Below, in pieces: positions 58,072 through 64,000 of a stretch of 64,000 bases of DNA (position 1 is its first letter; the number at the start of each line of letters is the position of its first letter). This DNA comes from Ottowia sp. SB7-C50. GTDB taxonomy: Bacteria > Pseudomonadota > Gammaproteobacteria > Burkholderiales > Burkholderiaceae_C. The notes beneath the pieces were generated by a model. That model searched no databases. It had not been told where the DNA came from and saw nothing but the letters and a program-made list of their open reading frames with translations. Both the position numbers and the translations under genes were made by a program. The stretch lies in contig NZ_CP136995.1 of assembly GCF_033110285.1 (NCBI RefSeq), positions 3,348,001-3,412,000 on the forward strand, in the 5' to 3' direction.

Positions 58072-58812
58072 ATGGCCCACTACCTGCTCGTTCACGGCGC
58101 CTGGGGCGGCGCTTGGTACTGGCGTGACACGCTGGCCGCGTTGATCGGCGCCGGCCACCGCGCACACGCCGTCACGCTGACCGGCGTGGGCGAGCGTGCC
58201 CATCTGCTGACGCCTGCCATCGACCTGGAAACGCACATCGCCGACGTGCTGGGCGCGCTGGACACCGAGGAGTTGCAGGACTGCATCCTGGTCGTGCACA
58301 GCTACGGAGGCATGCTGGGCACGGCGGTGGCCGACCGGCGGCCGGGGCGCATTGCGCACCTGGTCTATGTCGACGCGGTGCTGCCCGCGCCGGGCGAAAG
58401 CTGGAGCAGCGCCCAGCCGCCCGACACGCGCGCCGCGCGCATCGCCAGCGCCGAAAGCCACCCGCAATACGCCTTTGCCGCGCCCGACCCGACGGCCGCC
58501 TTCGGCCTGACAGGCCCCGCCGCCGACTGGGTGCGCCGCCGCCAGACGCCGCACCCTGGCCACACCTACACGCAGCCGCTGGACTTTGACCCCGCGCGCG
58601 TGGCCGCCGTGCCCCGCACCTTCATCAACTGCACGCAGCCCACGCTGCCCACCATCGACGTCTCGCGCCGGCGCATGGCCGACCCCGGCTTCTGGGGCGG
58701 CGCATGGCATCGCGGGGCCGGCGTGCGCACGATCGACATGGCGACGGGGCACAGCCCCATGGTCAGCGAGCCGCAGGCGTTCAACCGCCTGATGCGGGAT
58801 CTCGCGGCCTGA
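58072..58812 (+). CDS. Alpha/beta-fold hydrolase (esterase-like)
   Basis: 246 residues, with AAGGAA before the ATG. The N-terminus HYLLVHGAWGGAWYWRDTLA has the oxyanion HGAW pattern of the EstC/salicylate-esterase-like and pyrethroid-hydrolase-like group. The nucleophile is Ser in VVHSYGGMLG (about residue 82) and the catalytic His is in MATGHSPMVSEPQAF. The acid is probably in the region before TQPTLP. Substrate unknown. The 8-bp tandem repeat upstream could make its expression variable. Confidence 0.9.
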   Translation: MAHYLLVHGAWGGAWYWRDTLAALIGAGHRAHAVTLTGVGERAHLLTPAIDLETHIADVLGALDTEELQDCILVVHSYGGMLGTAVADRRPGRIAHLVYVDAVLPAPGESWSSAQPPDTRAARIASAESHPQYAFAAPDPTAAFGLTGPAADWVRRRQTPHPGHTYTQPLDFDPARVAAVPRTFINCTQPTLPTIDVSRRRMADPGFWGGAWHRGAGVRTIDMATGHSPMVSEPQAFNRLMRDLAA

Positions 58813-59100
58813 CCGGGGCTTGATCGCTGCCGGTCGGTCGCGATGGACGGCCTTGTGCCACAGCGCACCCAGAATGCCGGGCACGAAGAGGCAGATCACC
58901 AGCAGGGGCACCGACAGACGATCTGCGGCAGGATGGACGCCAGCCACAGCAGCAGGCCGAAACCCGGCGCCACGCCGGCGTGGATGCGCCAGCCGTAGCC
59001 GCCGATCCCGCAGGCCCGAGAACTTTCTGGCGGGCCGCGGGTCCATCCTGAACCATCCCTTGTCCGGGCACGCTCGCCCGGCGACGCATAGAATTCGCCC

Positions 59101-59610
59101 GTGATTTCCCGCATTTCATCCCGCCGCCGCACCACCCTTGCCAGCCTGGGCGCGCTGGCGCTGGCATCCCTGCTGGCCGGTTGCGCGCAGGAGGCCGCGC
59201 CGGCGTCCACCTTCGTGCTGCTCGACGGTTCGCGCCAGACCACGGCCGACATGAAGGGCAAGGTGACGCTGGTCAACTTCTGGGCCACCAGTTGCACCGC
59301 CTGCGTGGCCGAAATGCCGCAGATCGTCGCTACCTACGATAAGTTCAAGGACCGCGGCTACGACACGCTGGCCGTCGCCATGAGCTACGACCCGCCGAGC
59401 TACGTGGTGAACTTTGCCGAAACGCGCAAGCTGCCGTTCAAGGTCGCGCTGGACAACACTGGCAAGGTCGCCGAAGCCTGGGGCGACGTGAAGCTGACGC
59501 CCACCACCTACATCGTCGACAAGCAGGGCCGCATCGTGAAGAAATACGTCGGCGCGCCCAACTTCGACGAACTGCACAAGCTGATCGACAAACTGCTGGC
59601 CGAAGCCTGA
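59101..59610 (+). CDS. TlpA-like thioredoxin-fold lipoprotein
   Basis: 169 residues from GTG 59101. A lipoprotein signal (ALASLLAGCAQEA) gives an envelope-anchored domain. The redox motif is CTAC in FWATSCTACVAEMPQI, and the cis-Pro lies in VKLTPTTYIVDKQGRIVKKY. Such proteins reduce or keep reduced exported proteins, for example apocytochromes c. Two cytochrome genes follow nearby, which fits but does not prove that role. A terminator follows. Confidence 0.92.
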   Translation: MISRISSRRRTTLASLGALALASLLAGCAQEAAPASTFVLLDGSRQTTADMKGKVTLVNFWATSCTACVAEMPQIVATYDKFKDRGYDTLAVAMSYDPPSYVVNFAETRKLPFKVALDNTGKVAEAWGDVKLTPTTYIVDKQGRIVKKYVGAPNFDELHKLIDKLLAEA

Positions 59611-59629
59611 AGCGACGGCAGCCTGCAGC

Positions 59630-59659
59630 AAAAAGCCGCACCCAGGTGCGGCTTTTTTC
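59630..59659 (+). terminator. Rho-independent terminator after the TlpA-like gene
   Basis: AAAGCCGCACC pairs with GGTGCGGCTTT around a 2-nt loop (59632-59655), followed by TTT. It is 20 bp after the stop. Confidence 0.85.
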
Positions 59660-59739
59660 ATGGTCTTCAGGCCTCTTGCGCCCGTCCAGCAAGCGCAGAC
59701 CGCTCATCTTTCAGGAGCAAACAACAAGGCGCCACATCC

Positions 59740-59843
59740 GCAGGCACCCGAGGAAGGGCTCGGCCCGCCCGCTGGGTGCGTCCCCCTTCCCGCGCGCAGC
59801 GCGGCAAAGAAGGGGGAAGCGGCGTCAGCCGCTCAGGGGGATG
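59740..59843 (-). repeat. Partial, diverged GC-rich intergenic repeat (copy 4)
   Basis: The complement begins CCCCCTGAGCGGCTGACGCC, then C-run, CGCGCTGCGCGCGGG and G-run blocks. Only the first part resembles copies 1-3. It lies directly after the cytochrome c' stop. Confidence 0.5.
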
Positions 59844-59844
59844 G

Positions 59845-60300
59845 TCACTTCTTGCGGAAATCGTCGTGGCACGCCTTGCAGGTCTGCGCGGCGGGGCCGA
59901 AGGCGGCCTTCAGCTGGTCCAGGTTGCCGCTCTTGGCGGCCACGGCCAGCTTGCCGGTCTCGGCGACCATCTTGTCGTTGAGCTCCTTCACCTTGGGCAG
60001 CTCTTTCCACAGCGCGGGCAGGGCGCGCGTGTCGTGGCCGGTCTCGGAGCCGGGCACGAAGCCTGTGCCGGGCAGCTTGGCCACGGCGGCGATCACGTCG
60101 CCGTCGGCTGCCGCGGTGGCGGCGTTGTAGGGCATCTTGCCGTTGGCCATGGCGCCCAGGCGGCCAAAGTGGTGGCCCAGCACGCGGAAGGCGCTCTGCC
60201 GATACTGGACAGCGTCCTCGGCCTTGGCGAACTGCGCGTGGGCGGGCACGGCGATGGCGGCCGCCGACAGCAGCAGCGCGGTAGTGAGTAGCTTTTTCAT
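59845..60300 (-). CDS. Cytochrome c'
   Basis: 151 residues from ATG 60300. A signal peptide (MKKLLTTALLLSAAAIAVPA, cleavage after AHA) precedes a four-helix cytochrome c' domain: QFAKAEDAVQYRQSAFRVLG, MPYNAATAAADGDVIAAVAK, KWEL-like LWKELPKVKELNDKMVAETG and the C-terminal heme site CKACHDDFRKK. These proteins bind NO or act as periplasmic electron carriers. It is divergent from the cytochrome b561 gene, a common pairing in betaproteobacteria. Confidence 0.95.
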   Translation of the reverse strand: MKKLLTTALLLSAAAIAVPAHAQFAKAEDAVQYRQSAFRVLGHHFGRLGAMANGKMPYNAATAAADGDVIAAVAKLPGTGFVPGSETGHDTRALPALWKELPKVKELNDKMVAETGKLAVAAKSGNLDQLKAAFGPAAQTCKACHDDFRKK

Positions 60301-60452
60301 CGGGAAACGGGCTTTCGTGGTTTTTCGTGAAGAGGGAAGGTTGGATGGCGGCAAGCCCACCATGACCAGCGGCGGGCGCAAAAGCTCACTAAACTCGCCG
60401 GGTCGGCGCGCAGCATAGCGCCTTTCCCGAACCCTTGCAGCCGCTGCAAACC

Positions 60453-61406
60453 ATGAATACTGTCCGCATCTGGGACCTTCCCACCCGCCTGTTCCACTGG
60501 GCGCTGGCCGCCTGCGTGGTCGCGCTGGTCATCACCGCGAAGGTGGGCGGCGACGCCATGAACTGGCATATCCGGCTCGGTTACGCGGTGTTCGTGCTGT
60601 TGCTGTTCCGTCTGATGTGGGGCCTGGTGGGCGGGCGCTGGTCGCGCTTTGCCAGCTTTGTGCCGACGCCGGGGCGCCTGATGCGCTACCTGCGTGGCCA
60701 GGCCCCCGCCCATGAGACGGCCGGGCACAGCGCGCTGGGCGCACTGAGTGTGTTTGCGCTGCTGGTGGTGCTGGCCGCGCAGGTGGGCACGGGCCTGTTT
60801 GCCGACGACGAGATCGCCTTCACCGGGCCGCTGGTGGGCTGGGTGTCGGGCAGCGTGGTGAGCGCCGCCACGCGCTATCACAAGTCCATCGGCCAGGGCC
60901 TGCTGATCGGCCTGGTGGTGCTGCACCTGGTGGCGATTGCGGTGTATTGGTGGCGCGGCAAGAACCTGGTGCGGCCCATGATCGCAGGCGACAAGCAGAT
61001 GCCGGCGACCGAGCGCGTGGCGCCGTCGGCCGATGGCGCGGGGCAGCGCCTGCTGGCGCTGGTGCTGCTGGCGTTGGCGACAACATGCGTGTACGTACTA
61101 ATTCAATCCGCGGAAAGTCCCGTTGCTGTCTCGCACCCAGAGGACAGTGCCCAACCAGTCGCGCGTACATGGTATTCGCGTGATACAAATAATGTTGAGT
61201 GCATCGAGACCGTGTCGCCGGGCGAGCTGGCGCGGACTATCCAAGACTCTGGGCAATTGCCCAAGATGTCGGATTTGCCGAACGGGAGTGTCAAAGTAGA
61301 AGTAGAGCGCAACGGTACATACTACTCGTGGACGTTTTATCCTTCGTTTGCTTTGTGCAAATCGACGCTACCAAGGGCGCAGAAGATCGATGAAAAATAC
61401 AATTAA
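60453..61406 (+). CDS. Cytochrome b561-type membrane protein with unusual C-terminal extension
   Basis: 317 residues. Residues 1-215 form a four-helix b-type cytochrome: IWDLPTRLFHWALAACVVAL (His in helix 1), NWHIRLGYAVFVLLLFRLMW, HSALGALSVFALLVVLAAQV and TRYHKSIGQGLLIGLVVLHL carry the heme His residues. A fifth hydrophobic stretch (LLALVLLALATTCVYVLIQS) follows. After it, about 100 hydrophilic residues (from SAESPVAVSH to IDEKYN) look unlike the family and are encoded by clearly AT-richer DNA (61085-61406). The native 3' end may have been replaced. The cytochrome c' gene is divergent. Confidence 0.85.
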   Translation: MNTVRIWDLPTRLFHWALAACVVALVITAKVGGDAMNWHIRLGYAVFVLLLFRLMWGLVGGRWSRFASFVPTPGRLMRYLRGQAPAHETAGHSALGALSVFALLVVLAAQVGTGLFADDEIAFTGPLVGWVSGSVVSAATRYHKSIGQGLLIGLVVLHLVAIAVYWWRGKNLVRPMIAGDKQMPATERVAPSADGAGQRLLALVLLALATTCVYVLIQSAESPVAVSHPEDSAQPVARTWYSRDTNNVECIETVSPGELARTIQDSGQLPKMSDLPNGSVKVEVERNGTYYSWTFYPSFALCKSTLPRAQKIDEKYN

Positions 61407-61554
61407 TGAGGGTCTGTTTGCTCTGTATTTCGTGCGCGTAGCTCCACGCGCCCAGCTTCAGTTTGTCTAGCGCACTGATCGCGACAGTAGCGGCTACAAA
61501 ACGCGGCGTCCCTGCGCTACACTGAATTGTCATCATTGCCGTCGCGCTTCGCAG

Positions 61555-62052
61555 TTGGACTCCCGCCCGCCCGTTGAGATTCTTGTGGCCCGCACGCCGC
61601 ATCAGTTGGCCGCCGTGCGCGCGCTGTTCGAGGAATACGCCGAGAAGCTGGGCGTGGACCTGTGCTTTCAGGGTTTTGCCGACGAGGTAGCCCAGCTGCC
61701 TGGGGATTACGCCGAGCCGGGCGGCGTGCTGCTGCTGGCACTGGTCGACGGCGCCGAAGCCGGCTGCTGCGGCCTGCGCCCGGCGGTGGACGTGGACTAC
61801 CCCAACGCGGCCGAGATGAAGCGCCTGTACGTGCGCAAGGCCTTCCGCGGCTTTGGCCTGGGGCGACAGCTCACGGAAGCGGTGCTGGACGCCGCGCGCC
61901 AGGTGGGCTACACCAACGTGCTGCTGGACACGCTGGACGACATGGAATCGGCCCGCGCGCTGTACGAGGACCTGGGGTTCGAAGAGATCCCGCCCTACTA
62001 TCACAACCCGCTGCCGGGCGCGCATTACCTCAAGGTCGATCTGCAGCCCTGA
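61555..62052 (+). CDS. GNAT-family N-acetyltransferase
   Basis: 165 residues from TTG 61555; no ATG is available upstream of conserved sequence. A TACACT -10-like box lies about 35 bp before it. The GNAT fold is shown by VARTPHQLAAVRALFEEYAE, MKRLYVRKAFRGFGLGRQLT (the acetyl-CoA pyrophosphate loop), and LLDTLDDMESARALYEDLGF with YYHNPLPGAHYLKVDL. The substrate is unknown. DNA just upstream is the AT-rich segment described for cytochrome b561. Confidence 0.88.
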   Translation: MDSRPPVEILVARTPHQLAAVRALFEEYAEKLGVDLCFQGFADEVAQLPGDYAEPGGVLLLALVDGAEAGCCGLRPAVDVDYPNAAEMKRLYVRKAFRGFGLGRQLTEAVLDAARQVGYTNVLLDTLDDMESARALYEDLGFEEIPPYYHNPLPGAHYLKVDLQP

Positions 62053-62157
62053 GCGCGCGGTGCAGCGGCGCGCGCCTTGCGCTCGGGCGCACAACGAACA
62101 GAAGCCGCGCCTTCACCCGGAAAACGCGGCTTCTGCGCCGTATCGGCGGCGTGGGTA

Positions 62158-62174
62158 GCTACGATTTACATAGC
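62158..62174. repeat. 17-nt palindrome family member
   Basis: GCTACGATTTACATAGC in the convergent spacer between the GNAT and peroxiredoxin genes, with GCTA/TAGC ends. Confidence 0.6.
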
Positions 62175-62188
62175 ACCCAGCGAGGCGT

Positions 62189-62695
62189 TCAGCCCTTGGC
62201 TTGCGCCAGCATGGTGGCGCCGTCGCTGACTTCGAATTTGCCCGGCGCCTCGACGTTGAGCGTGGCGACCTTGCCGTCCTTGACCAGCATCGAGTAGCGG
62301 TTGCTGCGCAGGCCCATGCCCTTGCCGCTCAGGTCCAGCGTGAGGCCGGTGGCCTTGGCGAAGGCGGCGTCGCCGTCGGCGATCATGCGCACCTTGCCGT
62401 CGCTCTTCTGGTCGCGCGCCCAGGCGCCCATGACGAACGGGTCGTTGACCGACACGCACCAGATTTCATCGACGCCCGCCGACTGCAGCGCGTCGAAATT
62501 CTGGATATAGCTGGGCACGTGCTTGGCCGAGCAGGTGGGCGTGAAAGCGCCCGGCAGGCCGAAGATAGCGACCGTCTTGCCGGCGGTGGCCTGCGCCACG
62601 TCCACCGGGTTGGGGCCCAGGCTGCAGCCGTTGCCTTCGACTTCGGAATACTCGGACAGCGTGACGGCGGGGAGGGTGTCTCCGACTTTGATCAT
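62189..62695 (-). CDS. Peroxiredoxin (Prx5/AhpC-TSA type)
   Basis: 168 residues from ATG 62695 with GGAG upstream. The enzyme reduces peroxides with thiols. The peroxidatic Cys is in GLPGAFTPTCSAKHVPSYIQ, the Prx5-subfamily active site, and VNDPFVMGAWARDQ and RYSMLVKDGKVATLNVE are subfamily-typical. A glutaredoxin or thioredoxin partner is not encoded here. It follows the S10-cluster terminator on the same strand. Confidence 0.94.
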   Translation of the reverse strand: MIKVGDTLPAVTLSEYSEVEGNGCSLGPNPVDVAQATAGKTVAIFGLPGAFTPTCSAKHVPSYIQNFDALQSAGVDEIWCVSVNDPFVMGAWARDQKSDGKVRMIADGDAAFAKATGLTLDLSGKGMGLRSNRYSMLVKDGKVATLNVEAPGKFEVSDGATMLAQAKG

Positions 62696-62748
62696 GATGG
62701 GTTGCTCCAGATAAGAGTGACGAACAGGCCGACCTGTGGCGGCCGCCC

Positions 62749-62778
62749 AAACAAAAACAGCCCACGCATTGTGGGCTG
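62749..62778 (-). terminator. Rho-independent terminator after rpsQ
   Basis: On the minus strand CAGCCCAC, loop AATGC, GTGGGCTG (62778-62758), then TTTTTGTTT. It lies about 80 bp after the rpsQ stop and separates the ribosomal operon from the peroxiredoxin gene. Confidence 0.88.
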
Positions 62779-62855
62779 CTTCGGTCCCGCTTGCCGGCGG
62801 CGCCTGTTTGGGCGTGCCGGCCGCGGGGTTTATGGCGCGATGATCGACGCGAAGG

Positions 62856-63125
62856 TCAGACCACCGCCGCCTTTTGCACCAGGCGCGTGGCGACCCAGTT
62901 CTTGGTCTTGGACAGCGGACGGCTTTCCGTGATCTCGATCGTGTCGCCCAGCTTGTACTCGCCATTTTCATCATGGGCGTGGTACTTGCTGGAACGGATC
63001 AGGATCTTGTCGTAGATCGGGTGCTTGACGCGGCGCTCGATCAGCACGGTCACGGTCTTGGCGCGCTTGTCACTGACGACTTTGCCGATCAGGGTGCGCT
63101 TGAGGGATTTCTTTTCTTCCGTCAT
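62856..63125 (-). CDS. rpsQ: Ribosomal protein S17 (uS17)
   Basis: 89 residues. It is a 16S rRNA-binding OB-fold protein of the small subunit. [40 protein letters not shown] and [20 protein letters not shown] are the S17 signatures. It is the last gene of rpsC-rplP-rpmC-rpsQ here and is followed by a terminator. Confidence 0.98.
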   Translation of the reverse strand: MTEEKKSLKRTLIGKVVSDKRAKTVTVLIERRVKHPIYDKILIRSSKYHAHDENGEYKLGDTIEITESRPLSKTKNWVATRLVQKAAVV

Positions 63126-63134
63126 GGTCGCTCC

Positions 63135-63347
63135 TTACTTGGCCCCAGCCTGCTTTTCAGCAGCCTGCTTCTCGGCGATCAGCGTCTTGGCGCGGGCGAT
63201 GGCGCGGCGCGTGGTCTTCAGCTGGCCGGTGTTGCTCAGCTGCTGGGTGGCCTTCTGCATGCGCAGGTTGAAGTGGGCCTTCTGCAGGTCCTTCACCTCA
63301 GCTTGCAGGCCGGCCACGTCTTTCTTGCGAAGTTCAGCGGTTTTCAT
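63135..63347 (-). CDS. rpmC: Ribosomal protein L29 (uL29)
   Basis: 70 residues. The two-helix 23S rRNA-binding protein near the exit tunnel begins [20 protein letters not shown] and has the conserved [20 protein letters not shown], then [15 protein letters not shown]. It ends 9 bp before rpsQ. Confidence 0.97.
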   Translation of the reverse strand: MKTAELRKKDVAGLQAEVKDLQKAHFNLRMQKATQQLSNTGQLKTTRRAIARAKTLIAEKQAAEKQAGAK

Positions 63348-63362
63348 CTGGTGTCCTCCTGA

Positions 63363-63779
63363 TTACTGGCCGATCATGCGGGCGACGAAGGTCGTGCGCA
63401 GCGGCAGCTTGGCCGCCGCCAGCGCGAAGGCTTCGCGTGCCAGCGCTTCGGGCACACCGACGATCTCGTACAGCACCTTGCCGGGCTGGATCTCGGCCAC
63501 GTAGTACTCGGGGTTGCCCTTGCCGTTGCCCATACGCACTTCGGCGGGCTTGGTGGAAATGGGCTTGTCCGGGAACACGCGGATCCAGATGCGGCCGCCG
63601 CGCTTGACGTGGCGCGAAATGGCGCGACGCGCGGATTCGATCTGGCGCGCCGTCAGGCGGCCGCGATCCGTCGACTTGAGGCCGAAGTCGCCGAAGGCCA
63701 CGGTATTGCCACGGGTGGCGATACCGGTGTTGCGGCCTTTCTGCTCCTTGCGGTACTTTCTGCGTGCAGGTTGCAGCAT
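63363..63779 (-). CDS. rplP: Ribosomal protein L16 (uL16)
   Basis: 138 residues. It lies near the peptidyl-transferase centre. [20 protein letters not shown] and the conserved [40 protein letters not shown] motifs are present. It starts 3 bp after the rpsC stop, so translation is coupled. Confidence 0.98.
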   Translation of the reverse strand: MLQPARRKYRKEQKGRNTGIATRGNTVAFGDFGLKSTDRGRLTARQIESARRAISRHVKRGGRIWIRVFPDKPISTKPAEVRMGNGKGNPEYYVAEIQPGKVLYEIVGVPEALAREAFALAAAKLPLRTTFVARMIGQ

Positions 63780-63782
63780 GGT

Positions 63783-64000
63783 TTACTCTCCTTTGGCGCC
63801 GTCCGCTGCTGCAGCGGGCGCGGCGACTTGGCGAACGCGCTTAACGGCGGGTTTGGCGTCGGCCCCTGCGGCCTCGGCTGGTTTGTCGCTGCCATCGGCA
63901 GGCGCGGCATTGGTGCCACCCGTGCGGCGCGGGCCGCCACGGCGGTCGCCACCGGGGCCACCGCGACCGTCACGGCGCGGGCCACGCGGACCGCGGCGCT
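63783..64000 (-). CDS. rpsC: Ribosomal protein S3 (uS3), C-terminal end only
   Basis: Only the last 71 residues are in the window. They form the Arg/Gly-rich, then Ala-rich tail (GPRRDGRGGPGGDRRGGPRR, then AVKRVRQVAAPAAAADGAKG), typical of the extended S3 C-terminus of Comamonadaceae. It is identified by this tail and by its place directly before rplP. The conserved KH domain lies beyond base 64000. Confidence 0.88.
   Translation of the reverse strand, partial: RRGPRGPRRDGRGGPGGDRRGGPRRTGGTNAAPADGSDKPAEAAGADAKPAVKRVRQVAAPAAAADGAKGE

Noticed and set aside
55984..59046. A 1020-codon minus-strand open frame
   Set aside because: Only its last part (55984-56523) is a gene. The rest is the antisense of the CoA-transferase and hydrolase, Arg/His/Gly-rich without domains, as expected in high-GC DNA.
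58813..59100. A complete gene between the hydrolase and the TlpA-like gene
   Set aside because: No frame has both a start with a ribosome site and a recognisable product. Only the low-interest frameshifted membrane segments are noted.

Overview
The window is a GC-rich chromosomal segment of a betaproteobacterium, most likely a member of the Comamonadaceae (Burkholderiales; Acidovorax/Ottowia-like). The assignment rests on gene content and order (gatC divergent from mreBCD-mrdA, speD-speE, a complete atpIBEFHAGDC operon, lipB-lipA, a PTS EIIA-HPr-EI cluster, the end of the S10 ribosomal cluster). It also rests on dispersed repeats: roughly 130-bp GC-rich elements and 17-nt GCTA-N9-TAGC palindromes. 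No plasmid, phage or CRISPR feature was seen. The species call is an inference.

Layout. 1-5.4 kb: gatC (partial, minus), then the cell-shape set mreB, mreC, mreD, mrdA. 5.6-8.5 kb: a monofunctional catalase, a convergent TetR gene broken by a stop codon, and tRNA-Arg(CCG). 8.6-15.5 kb: an AcrR-type repressor divergent from an RND efflux operon (acrA, acrB, oprM) with an AcrR-like operator between them. 15.6-18.9 kb: a membrane-anchored di-heme cytochrome c, a hypothetical gene, and speD-speE behind a good sigma70 promoter. 19.0-28.4 kb: two very large secreted repeat proteins, each ending in an IPTL-CTERM-like sorting signal. 28.6-33 kb: a YheT-type hydrolase, an NTF2-like protein, lemA with two TPM-domain genes, and a cyclic-nucleotide-binding protein. 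33.2-40.4 kb: the ATP synthase operon. 40.6-45.8 kb: a D-amino-acid-type aminotransferase, a DUF493 protein, a macro-domain gene divergent from a Fic gene, then lipB and lipA.

45.8-50.5 kb is the most unusual part. A MarR regulator and a divergent vanA-MFS-vanB aromatic O-demethylation cassette are bracketed by a perfect 416-bp direct repeat of the 3' end of lipA. This layout is what single-crossover integration of a circular DNA at lipA would leave. 51-56.5 kb: an EamA transporter, then a minus-strand run of lipoprotein, MFS, EIIA-Man, ptsH and ptsI. 56.6-62.7 kb: a class III CoA-transferase, an alpha/beta hydrolase behind an 8-bp tandem repeat, a TlpA-like lipoprotein, cytochrome c', a cytochrome b561 with an odd tail, a GNAT enzyme and a peroxiredoxin. 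62.9-64 kb: rpsQ, rpmC, rplP and the end of rpsC.

Five genes (acrA, acrB, atpA, the AAHS transporter, the CoA-transferase) are frameshifted by one base at a homopolymer. Because atpA is one of them, these are more likely sequence errors than real mutations, and I describe them as single genes. The in-frame TGA in the TetR gene is of a different kind and may be real.
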